Source: Ridgeia piscesae
Taxonomy: Eukaryota > Annelida > Polychaeta > Sabellida > Siboglinidae
Assembly (NCBI GenBank): GCA_025642075.2
Contig: JAODUO010000028.1
Span: 1,241,177 to 1,305,176 of the forward strand
Reading direction: 5' to 3'
DNA: 64,000 nt
Below, piece after piece: positions 1-12,690 of the stretch; position 1 is the stretch's first letter, and each line of letters starts with the position of its first letter. Position numbers and translations under genes: made by a program. The notes beneath the pieces were generated by a model. The model did not search any database and was not told the origin of the DNA. It saw only the letters and a list, made by a program, of their open reading frames with translations.

Positions 1-494
1 TGTTTGTCTTGGTTGAGGGAGTCGGTCGTATACAGCGAACGGTGGCGCCACCAAACAGCAAAACAGCGCCACCAAACGGAACCCGGATAAACAAAGCTTG
101 CGCATCGCGCTCGAATAATTATTTATATTAATATTATTAAATTAAAAAGTTTCATAAATACTAGTGCATGCAATAAACACTCTATAAAAATACTATAGGA
201 TGTGTGTTTTTGTACGCATAATCGTAATTAAAGTAGGGAGACAGACGACATGGTAGTACCACCAAACGAGTGTCACAAACCTTCGTTTGGATAACCGAAG
301 CTAAGCGATGTATGACCTAGGCTAAGATCGCGCACATAAAACAGTTATTATACAGACTAACTCTACAATAAAGTTTTAGAAAACAATTCACATGTGATTT
401 TATATTATTTTTTAAACAACCACGTCTAAATCAAGTTAGTAAACAACGACGTCATCGACAACGATGTTGCACCTTTGCATCGAATGGACTCGAT

Positions 495-625
495 GTCGAA
501 GGTATCGTAGGTATCGAAGGTATCGAACAGTGGGCGTTCGATACCCAAAATATTGAAGTATCGCGATACCACTAAGTATCGGTATCGAACTTTCGCAATA
601 CTTCGATATATCGAATATCGAACCA
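495..625. repeat. Degenerate GGTATCGAA repeats
   Basis: GTATCGAA and TATCGATA-like units repeat in both orientations. This is the only structured part of the first 846 bases, which lie left of the last visible VPS11 exon. I see no further VPS11 exon there. Confidence 0.6.
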
Positions 626-846
626 GCACTAGTCCAAGCCAGCCTACAGGTATGAATATGTTCCTATATCAATACCGAACATAAAAGTAATATTTGGTCG
701 AAGTCATAGCCAGCCTACAGGTAGAAATATACGCTTATATTAACACCTGACACACACGCATGCATGCACGCATGCACGCACACACGCACACATGCCACAT
801 GCACAAGTTCATCACAACAGACTGTTACAACAAACACTTTACTCAC

Positions 847-3800
847 ATTTGGATTCTGAAGCAGGTCGAGAGTCTTACGCTCTTTGTCAACTTTTGCCTA
901 CAAACAATTGTGATTAGCAAATGATGAGCCTAGGGGACATGTCAGGTCCTATGGCTGCACCTAGGGGACATGTCAGGTCCTGTGACTGCACTTAGGGGAC
1001 ATGTCAGGTCCTGTGACTGCACCTAGGGGACATGTCAGGTCCTGTGACTGCACTTAGGGGACATGTCACGTCCTATGGCTGCACCTAGGGGACATGTCAG
1101 GTCCTGTGACTGCACTTAGGGGACATGTCACGTCCTATGGCTGCACCTAGGGGACATGTCAGGTCCTATGGCTGCACCTAGGGGACATGTCAGGTCCTAT
1201 GGCTGCACCTAGGGGACATGTCAGGTCCTATGGCTGCACTTAGGGGACATCTCACGTCCTATGGCTGCACCTAGGGGACATGTCAGGTCCTGTGGCTGCA
1301 CTTATGGGACATGTCACGTCCTATGGCTGCACCTAGGGGACATGTCAGGTCCTATAGCTGCACCTAGGGGACATGTCACGTCTATGGCTGCACCTAGGGG
1401 ACATGTCAGGTCCTATGGCTGCACCTAGGGGACATGTCAGGTCCTATGGCTGCACCTAGGGGACATGTCAGGTCCTATGGCTGCACCTAGGGGACATGTC
1501 AGGTCCTATAGCTGCACCTAGGGGACATGTCACGTCCTATGGCTGCACCTAGGGGACATGTCACGTCCTATAGCTGCACCTAGGGGACATGTCACGTCCT
1601 ATGGCTGCACCTAGGGGACATGTCAGGTCCTATGGCTGCACCTAGGGGACATGTCACGTCCTATGGCTGCACCTAGGGGACATGTCAGGTCCTATGGCTG
1701 CACTTAGGGGACATGTCACGTCATATGGCTGCACCTAGGGGACATGTCAGGTCCTGTGGCTGCACTTAGGGGACATCTCACGTCCTATGGCTGCACCTAG
1801 GGGACATGTCAGGTCCTATGGCTACACCTAGGGGACATGTCACGTCCTATAGCTGCACCTAGGGGACATGTCACGTCATATGGTTGCACCTAGGGGACAT
1901 GTCACGTCATATGGCTGCACCTAGGGGACATGTCACGTCATATGGCTGCACCTAGGGGACATGTCACGTCCTATGGCTACACCTAGGGGACATGTCACGT
2001 CCTATGGCTACACCTAGGGGACATGTCACGTCCTATGGCTACACCTAGGGGACATGTCACATCCTATGGCTACACCTAGGGGACTAGTATATTTATGTGT
2101 TTTTCTTCTGGTGTGTATTTGTATTTTAGGATTTTAATGTATGTAAAGTGCCACACAAAATTTGAAATTGGATGGCGCTTTTGGATGGCGGATTGGATGG
2201 TGCTATATTAAATAAAATATATTATTACTATTATTATGTCACGTCCTGTGGATGCACCTAGGGGACATGTCACGTCCTATGGCTACACCTAGGGGACTTG
2301 TCATGTCCTATGTCATCTAGGTCATCTTATGGTGCAAAACTGCGTAGTATAGACGTTTCTGTTGTTTCACAAAGTACATGGCTGAATCTCACACTTCAAT
2401 CCATGCATAATAATTATGTTCACATGACAACTTGTCAGTGCAAACAAGTGGATCATGCCTAAATTATATTCCCACCTAGTCCTAACCGAAACTACTTTTA
2501 CAATCACTCATATATGACTGACATATAAATTTACATACACATTTTCACTCACTTAAATCTCTTCCTTTCACTCACTTAAATCTCTTCCTTCCTTGGGCCA
2601 GAACAGTCAATATGCAGATTCTACCAAGCAGCTCATTACCTCATACAAGATTTTTATTATGGCACGGCCTGGCACAGTTCGGCCCGGCCCGTTCCAAAGT
2701 CAGTTTTACCTGACGTCTTGGTAATGTATACTATACAACTGATCCCTAAAACTATGATCTTATTACTAAACAGTCCACTACATATGTATTTACAAGTTGT
2801 ACTCACAGAGATTTCCTTCTCATGGACGTACTCATGTAGATAGAGGTCAGTGAGAGTGTTGTAGAGCAAGGGAGGGCAGGACGACTGCACCTGGACACAA
2901 CAGACACAAGACACGTCATCATATCACTGACACTAGACACAATACAGACACAAGACATGTCATCATATCACTGACACTAGACACAACACAGACACAAGAC
3001 ATGTCTTCATGTCACTGACACTAGACACAACACAGACACAAGACACGTGATCATGTCACTGACACTAGGCACAACACAGACACAAAACACATCATCATGT
3101 CATTGACACTAGATACAACACAGATACAAGACACGTCATCATGTTACTGACCCTACACATAACACAGACACAATACATGTCATGATGTCACTGACACTAG
3201 ACACAACACATACACAATGTAATTATATCACTGACACTAGACACAACACAGACACAAGACATGTCATCATGTCACTGACACTAGACACAACACAGACACA
3301 AAACACGTCATTATGTCACCGACCCTAGATGTCATCATGTCACTGACACAAGAAGTCATCATGTCACTGACACAAGAAGTCATCATGTCACTGACACAAG
3401 AAGTCATCATGTCACTGACACAAGAAGTCATCATGTCACTGACACAAGAAGTCATCATGTCACTGACACAAGAAGTCATCATGTCACTGACACTAGAAGT
3501 CATCATGTCACTGACACTAGAAGTCATCATGTCACTGACACTAGAAGTCATCATGTCACTGACACTAGAAGTCATCGTGTCACTGACACTAGATGTCATC
3601 ATGTCACTGACACAAGAAGTCATCATGTCACTGACACAAGAAGTCCTTCAAGCTGTAGTCTATGTACAATGAGGAACCGACAGAACTAATAAACCAGGTG
3701 GCGTTGTTATGCAACTCGTGCCTCGTACAGCCAACCACCAGTGTCCTGTTACCTCACTTCGCCGCATTCATTCATTATATCCAGCATTTTTTAACACACA

Positions 3801-6800
3801 TTGTAGATATGTCTTATAACAGTTGGAGTTTAGAAGAATTCAAAGATGAACTGAAGAAAAAAGTGTGCACGTAAAGAGCACGATTATGTCACAGACCCGA
3901 GTCGTGTATCGGTGCCCTCCAGGGATCCTATATATCTCCTCTGAATATAAACATTGCTACAGGGCCCTTGTGATCTCTATAGGCAAACTCACTTCATATT
4001 GTCTAACAGTGATTTTGTATTTAACATAATTCTTTTATAATGTGAATCCAACACCAGAATTGAAGCCATGTTCAAATCTCATATTGGCATCTACACTCAG
4101 TAATGGATCAGTTCAGCGAGTGGTTGGGTAGTGGTTGTATAGGTATTTCAAACTCAACAGTTTGTATGCAGATGTCAAACAGTTACACTTATAACCATCT
4201 GTATGCAAAATAATGTGGCATTTGTTTATATGCTAAAAATCCATTTCCTGCACATTTGCCAAGATAAACCGAAAATCTGGGATCGATCTTTGGTTGGTCC
4301 ATAAACGTTGTGATGTAGCACTCAATTATTATTTTTTCCCACAGTCAGGGCGAGGTTCTGAAGTGACATCACATTATACTTAATTGATGTGTCCAGTATG
4401 CTGTTTACGTTACAATCAGTTATATGCATAACTGCCATAACATTTTACCTTTGCAAACAATGCTGACAATGGTTACATGTGTGAATTACATTACTGTTAT
4501 GGCATGACAGATTCTAGAGCAAACATTACTGCCAATGTTTGTCACTTTACCAACTTTCCCTATGTTTTTGTCATAATGATAATCTTCCGAAGTCAGAATT
4601 TCAACAAAATAAATGACTAGATGCATCCATTTTTTTCAAAGTTTTTGCTAAGCAACTGGGTGATAGATACGCTAGGTGGGTTAGCTAACAGTGCCTACTG
4701 TTGCTGAAGTGCCAACTGACCTTGATCATGTGTTCAAGGAACTCTGTCAGCCTACTCTGGTTGTTCACAAAAGATGTGAATGAATTCTTCGGCGCTGGCT
4801 CTCTGGGTTGTAGCCACAGCGCCACCTATCAACACAACAGGTTGTATTTAAGGCATTCACTGAACATGAGTACGGCAGTTGAGGGTCTAGTCATAACAAC
4901 CGTGTTAGACTCACAACATTTTTAATGGGATGTTACAATTTTTAATATTTAAGTCAATATTTAACAGTTTAGAAACTTTATCAACATCTGTTATTTTTTT
5001 GGAAATGTTGATATTTGGGCACACGCAAACTGATTTATAGCGAAGGCATTGCTGTTGATTTGTCCCAAGGCATATGTTCATGATTTGTCACAAGTTCGTA
5101 ATTGATGCCTTTTAACCAGATACTATTATTTGTTTTCAAACTTGATTTTGTAACAAGCTGTACAGAAAACTTCCAAATAGGCTTACATTGTTGGCAGACT
5201 ATATGGCCGCCCTCAACTCACTGGAACTTGGTGCAAACTTGGAATTTTACAGCGTGCATTGACACTGCATTCCAAACAGCAAGTCGCACCAAAACAACAA
5301 ACCATATAGTAAGATTTTATTTCTAGACACACATCCAGTCTACAAAACAGGACATAGCAATGCGTGGTAACTAATGGATCCTCAATGTTGTACGGATGTA
5401 TTGAAATACTAAAACCGTTGAGAACAAAGAAGAGAAGACAACTGAAGAGACTACAACTGAAGACACTACAACCGAAGACACTACACCCGAAGACACTACA
5501 ACCAAAGACACTACAACCAAAGACACTACAACCAAAGACACTACAACCAAAGACACTACAACCAAAGACACTACAAATGAAGACACTACAAATGAAGACA
5601 CTACAAATGAAGACACTACAAATGAAGACACTACAAATGAAGACACTACAAATGAAGACACTACAAATGAAGACACTACAAATGAAGACACTACAAATGA
5701 AGACACTACAAATGAAGACACTACAAATGAAGACACTACAAATGAAGACACTACAAACGAAGACACTACAAATGAAGACACTACAAATGAAGACACTACA
5801 AATGAAGACACTACAACTGAAGACACTACAAACTGAAGACACTACAAATGAAGACACTACAAATGAAGACACTACAAATGAAGACACTACATTGAAGACA
5901 CTACAACTGAAGACACTACACTGAAGTACACTACACCTGAATACACTACACCTGAAGACACTACAGAATCAACAATGAAGACACTAAAAACTGAAGTCAC
6001 TACAACTGAAGTCACTACAACTGAAGACACTACAACTGAAGACACTCCCCAAGTTAAGCCCCCACTAACATAATAAAAATATTAATTAAGACTTTAAACC
6101 ACTGGACAATACACCTGAAGACACTAATGGATCCTCAATGTTGTACGGATGTATTGAAATACTAAAACCGTTGAGAACAAAGAAGAGAAGACAACTGAAG
6201 AGACTACAACTGAAGAGACTACAACCGAAGACACTACACCCAAAGACACTACAACCAAAGACACTACAAATGAAGACACTACAAATGAAGACACTACAAA
6301 TGAAGACACTACAAATGAAGACACTACAAATGAAGACACTACAAATGAAGACACTACAAATGAAGACACTACAAATGAAGACACTACAAATGAAGACAAT
6401 ACAAATGAAGAGAATACAAATGAAGAGAATACAAATGAAGACACTACAAATGAAGACACTACAAATGAAGACACTACAAATGAAGACACTACAAATGAAG
6501 ACACTATAAATGAAGACACTACAAATGAAGACACTACAAATGAAGACACTACAAACGAAGACACTACAAATGAAGACACTACAAATGAAGACACTACAAA
6601 CGATGACACTACAAATGAAGACACTACAAATGAAGCCACTACAAATGAAGACACTACAACTGAAGACACTACAACTAAAGACATTACACTTGAAGACACT
6701 ACATTTGAAGACACTACATTTGAAGACACTACACTTGAAGACAATACACCTGAAGACACCACACCTGAATACACTACACCTGAAGACACTACACCTGAAT

Positions 6801-9800
6801 ACACTACAACTGAAGACACTACAACTGAAGTCACTACAACTGAAGTCACTACAACTGAAGACACTACAACTGAAGACACTCACCCTCCAAGTTGGCAATG
6901 TCCACCAGTGGTTCTGAAATAATAAAATATATTAATTAATTGACATTAAGCCACTGGATCGGGAACCTTAGGTTATGGTGGGCTTTTCTTTATAAATTTG
7001 GGAAAAGAACGTTTCATATTGACCACGTGAGCTATAAATTGTAATTTTGTGGATTTCAAGCCGATTTTGTAAGAACAGATATGTTTACACATTGGAAGAA
7101 TTTCAATACTAGTATGTAAATGAAATACCACGTTGAAATTGAGAATAATATGGCAGATGGCCAAATATGATGCTGTGCTAACGTCTATGACATTGGTTGA
7201 GAAGTATGTTATTATGTGTCATTAAGCCTGCTGATGCTGTGTCAAGGTAGTTACTAAGTCCTGATGGTGAATGTCTCTGTGAGTAGGCCTAGAGACCTTG
7301 CGCCAAAGAGACATGTCACCTGTTATCAACAGTCCTGCAGACTTGGCATCAAGAAGTCATTTACTGTCACTAGACATGTAGACCTTCGCACCAGTCCATG
7401 TGCCACTTACTGTCACTAGGCCTGTAGTCAGTACAGAGAGTCTTCAGTAGGTCGGTGGTCTTCTCTGGCTGTTCATTCATTAACATCTTGCCGTACTTCT
7501 TCATGTACATCTCCGCCTGACAAACACACACATCCATGTGTTACTTGCAAGCACACAGTGTCGTCAAAACATCATACTACAAACCATAATTACAACTGAG
7601 ACCCCAAAATAACAAAATTTTCAGCTGTGTGGAAACATTAGGGTGTAGAAAATAATTCCTACACACGCATCACAAACAATCAAAATCTAATGTCAAGATG
7701 AACACTTAACTGCAAAGAACCATTAATAGGTTTTATTTTTTAAATAAAAGCATTACATTTCTTCTCAGGGGTTGTAGGTGAAGCCCTGAATGTTTGACAC
7801 ATGAGGAAGACACACACGCACACGCACGCACGCACGCACGCACGCACACACGACACCAACGCACACCTCACACACACACACACACACACACACGCATGCA
7901 CGCACGCACGCACGCATGCATACATGCGTGCATGCACACACAGACACACAGAGTTGCTAGCCGAGTCCTATTTAGATATTTCATCTAACTACATAATGAA
8001 CTATATATTGTGTTACCTCATCAAAGTCAAGTTTGCTGATGTATGTGAGTGCCTGTCCATAATCCTTCACATCGTCCAGCTGTATCTTCAGGTACCAATC
8101 ATGTTGATGATGTTTCTCCGCCAGGAACACAGCATGCCGGTAGTAGCCGGCAGATCGGCACACCCTGATTGCCGTCTCGACATCAAAGTCAACCTCTCGG
8201 TCTTTCGTCTAACGACACAGTGACTCAGTGAACTCAAGTACCAAGACATTACTAAAACTAGAAACTGGAAATTTTGTAACCCACGGAAGAATATTGACAT
8301 TTCTTAGGATAGTTTTGTCAGACTTCAGATCAAACATTTTGATTTTTCAAAGAGACGAGGATGCCTTAGACCGTGATGGGATGATTGTGAAGAGATGTGG
8401 AAGGATTGGAAGAGGAATGGAGGTCCAATGAGAGCAGAAGGTAGAGGGGTGTGGAGACGATTGGTGGAGACAGCAATGCAGGGAGAAATGAAAACAGAAA
8501 TCAAGACCCAAGACATAGGGGGACAGGAGGCAAGCAACACCTTGGTAATGACACAGACAAGCTGCAATTTGCTTGCTACTGGTGACAGTGAGTGAGACTT
8601 CTCAGACTGCAGGAGGGAGATTAACGCAGAGGTGTTCCTCCTGGCTGATAATTCAAATGGTATCACCACTATCTGACATACAGGATCAAAACATAAAATT
8701 CTTTCAAGAGTCTGGCACATCGCATCGATGTCTCTTATGTAATAAGATGTATTATATTATTATGTAATTAATCAAAACATTTATTTCATCTACTCATTTA
8801 ACATTTTAACCTATTTAAAATAGTTAACGTTTTAGAACTACTGTACTTTTCTTATTTATATGTACATTTATGTTTTTGTCATGACAGACAGGCCAACATT
8901 CGAGATGACTTCTTCCTAAAGGGTAATACAGTATTACTGTTTTGTCAACACTTGCAAGTCGCGGACCATAACAACACAGCGTGGTCTCACCATGATGAAG
9001 TCGTCCAGTTTCTTGACATCCTTCAGCTTAGTGCAGCAGTTGAGGAGCAGTGTTGTGTGGTCCTCTGTCGCCAGCTGGGCCTTGTGCAGGGCCTCCAGGT
9101 ACGCCGTCAGGTTGTGGATGCGCGACGCGTCCAGGAACTACATACGTCACATACGACGTGTCACTGATGCACCGACACAGGACAGGACAAACATGACACG
9201 GGACAGGAGTAGCATGACGCAGACACAGGACAGGATTTACATGACACAGGACATACATGTTACCGACACAAGACAGGACATATATGACACTGATGCAGGA
9301 TAGGAGATGTATGACACTGACACTGACACAGGACTGAACATACACAGAATACTCCAGTCACTGTGTCACAGTCAGTCACAGGTGACTGACTGTGACACAG
9401 GACAGGATATGTTCACAGAAAGTACTTACATTGACATTTGACAGTCCCCGCACACTGACAGTTCACGTGTGACTGACTGTGACACAGGACAGGATATGTT
9501 CACAGAAAGTACTTACACTGACATTTGACAGTCCCTGCACACTGACAGTTCACGTGTGACTGACTGTGACACAGGACAGGATATGTTCACAGAAAGTACT
9601 TACACTGACATTTGACAATCCCCACGCACTGACAGTTCACGTGTGACTGACTGTGACACAGGACAGGATATGTTCACAGAAAGTACTTACACTGACATTT
9701 GACAGTCCCCACGCACTGACAGATGAAAGTTGACACTGACTGACATATACTGGTTCACAACATCAGACACAATAAAATTCACACTGACTGACACTTGCAA

Positions 9801-10942
9801 ATCCACACTGGGGTACATGAGAATTACTACTAACTGACATTCAAAAATTCATACTACATGACATCAGGGTGTTCACACTGACATGATAATCTCCTCAAAA
9901 TTAACACAATCTCATACCTAATTATTCACACTGGTAATCCCATAAATTCTCATTGGTAATCCCACAAACCAATGCAAGATAATCTCCACAAAGTGACATG
10001 CATTAGTCACGACAAACTGGTATAAAAACGTCCACAACTGATGCATGTTAATCCCCACAAAATGCACCGAGCAGTCCTACAAAGAAGACCACAGACAAGC
10101 GTGCTGACCTTGCGTATGACATAGGAGGCCTCCAGCTTCCCTATCGTGCTGACCTTTCTTTAATGGGGGTCCATTCCTATCTTTTTCCCTTGCTGCAACA
10201 TACATCCAGACACCATGTACTGGTCAACACACATCTCTACTGCGTGAAAAAAATTAAATTGTTGTAGAAGTTGCTTGTTAACAATACCCAGTAGTTTATG
10301 TTATCCGATGAAACGAATGCCACCTGTTAGCAATATTTTAGTTTGTATATTGACACTTCTAATTTTTGTATCGTGCTTATCATAATAACAGTTTATTTCT
10401 CTCCTGGCAATCACAAAGATTGAAACGGGTACATAAAAGCAAGATGCCACAGCAAATATATTATAAACTCGAGCCATAGCAAATATGTTATAAACTTACA
10501 TTCAACTGGCTTATAAATTCAGATTGCTGCATTTCCTTATTCAGTCTACCGATGGGGCTAGATTAATGCAACATGTTCCCAAAGTGTGTCACCATAAGAT
10601 CAAAAATTCAGGAACAAATCATCAACTATAGGCAAGTAGATTTAACAAGATTTAACAAGTACGTGTCTGTGTTATACGTGCAGCTGATCACCTGTATAAG
10701 TGGTCGCCGTACTGGCGGTAGATGTCCACCACTCCGTCCTGGTCATAGTGCTGACTCTGGGCCAGGCTACAACCAAAGACTCACTGCTACAACACCAGTC
10801 TGTGCAGGCACAGGCATTTAAGGAGAGACTGTCTGTTTGTTTCTATTGTAAAATCATGAACAAATTTAGATACACATATATATTATATATATATATTATA
10901 TATACACATACGTGTATATATATATTTTATATATATATATAA

Positions 10943-11013
<71 letters not shown>

Positions 11014-12650
11014 ACATATTAGTAATTAGTGTATGTGTTAAGATAAGTTAAATTAAACAATAATAAATAATAATAAATGTAAAATATTTATATACAGTGG
11101 AACCCCTCACGAGCGACCACCCTCATTTACCACCCGCTTTTTACGACCGTTTTTTCATTGACGGAATGTCTACGCTGTATAAATGTTCCCTCACTAACGA
11201 CCACCCGGCAGACGCGACCAACGACCATGGCAATTTGAATTTTACCCCTGACGAACGACCAATCCGATAGGTGGCCAAGCACATTTGTTAACCTAAATAT
11301 CGCAATGAACTCTCATTAAACGCATGACTAACGCGCATGGACGCAGATAATGCCATAAAAACAATAAATCGCCCGATGACGACCATTCATTTTGGCGATC
11401 TTTTACTTTCTGACCGAATTATGAAAACGACATCTAACAGCCGCTAGACTTTCCTCACATATCTTATATATTTATAAACACACACTGTTATAAAATTAAA
11501 TCACTTACATTATTGAAATAAATAAATTCACGAAACAAAGTCGCGCAAGAACTCGCCGGCAAGACATCATGGCGGACATGGTCACCGTCAGTGGAGCCCT
11601 ACGCGTAACTCTGCGATTAAATATCCATATTGTGTATGACTAAAGTTTAGAAACTTGTGTATGATTAAAGTTTAGAAACTTAGGCTAAGTTTTAGGTTAG
11701 TTTAGGATAAAACCGGAATGCAGATTTAGCGACACCGCGATAAAATATCGACGTAACGCAACGGTAATCGCAGGTGATGTCGACTTTAGTTTAGCTCGAT
11801 TTAGATTTGTGAATTTTATTCTTCACAGCAATTTAAATGATTTAATTGTATGATCTAGCGTATGTATATGTAATATGAGTTATTAGAGAGGAAGTTTCGC
11901 GGCTGTAAGAGGTCGTTTTCATGATTAGATCAGAAAGTAAAAGATCGTTTTGCGGCGGTGGAAAGAACAACAAAATGGCGACCGCGGTGCGATTACCCAG
12001 ACGCCGTGAGGTGGCAGCACTTTTTAGCCCCTCAGACCGAATTTAAATAAATTAAATGAGAATACTTTTTATCAGATATAATTAAAAAACGATTCAAAAT
12101 GAGGATACTTTTTATCAGATATTATTTAGAAAAAAACGATTCAAAATTAAACTCATACTGAAACGTGTCACACATAAAATAAAGAGAATAAATAATTTTG
12201 TTGTTGTTAATGTTATCTCATTTTTTATGTCCTACTTTATTTTGTGTATTTTACTTAGTGGTTGTAAGCGCCCCCTAGTGTTGATGTTAGTCGTTATAAG
12301 CGCCCCCTAGTGTTGAATGTTGCAAACCCCTCACGAGAGACCACCCCTCTTTTAAGACCGCCCCACTCTGATTTGGGGGGCGGTCTTAAACGAGGGGTTC
12401 CACTGTACCTAATGGCGACCACATAGAGATTCTTCTTAAAGAGTGTTTCTAGTTTCGTCTGAGTGTCCTTCTCCCTCAGCTGGTAGAGCTGCAAACAGAT
12501 ACCATGGCAACAGCCTCTATGACAGACAACCGTTTCCACGAAGAGGGTTATTATGACAAACAACACAGGCCTTCATATAAGCTCTCGCATATGCCTCTTG
12601 GTAAAAAAAAAAAATTAGTTATGAAAAGTCATAATAGTAACAACTTTAGT

Positions 12651-12690
<40 letters not shown>

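Larger units (their letters stand above)
5371..6958 (+). repeat. Two tandem copies of a ~753-bp module holding 15-bp EDTT repeats
   Basis: The head sequence starting CTAATGGATCCTCAATG occurs at 5371 and again at 6124, a spacing of 753 bp. Each copy is followed by a 15-bp array (about 5440-6056 and 6190-6885) and by an AT-rich tail ending near AAGCCACTGGA. The arrays differ in copy order and in point variants. Confidence 0.85.

Noticed and set aside
929..2310. CRISPR-like array
   Set aside because: The repeats are head-to-tail with no unique spacers, in an animal intron; a minisatellite explains them.
3267..3672. 119-codon frames on both strands (SLTQEVIM and MMTSSVSD repeats)
   Set aside because: Both are readings of a 24-bp minisatellite; no unique flanking protein sequence.
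3662..3874. 70-codon plus-strand ORF after the minisatellite
   Set aside because: The composition is fairly protein-like, but no family was recognised, no splice sites were found and the ORF is short.
5213..6898. Long minus-strand frames of SSFVV and SVFIC repeats
   Set aside because: Antisense readings of the 15-bp EDTT array. Any multiple-of-three period leaves several frames open.
7740..8000. Cys/Val/His-rich frames
   Set aside because: Readings of a CACA/CACG microsatellite next to VPS11 exon 15.
8325..8720. 131-codon minus-strand ORF in VPS11 intron 14
   Set aside because: No conserved text; it lies wholly within an intron between well-phased exons.
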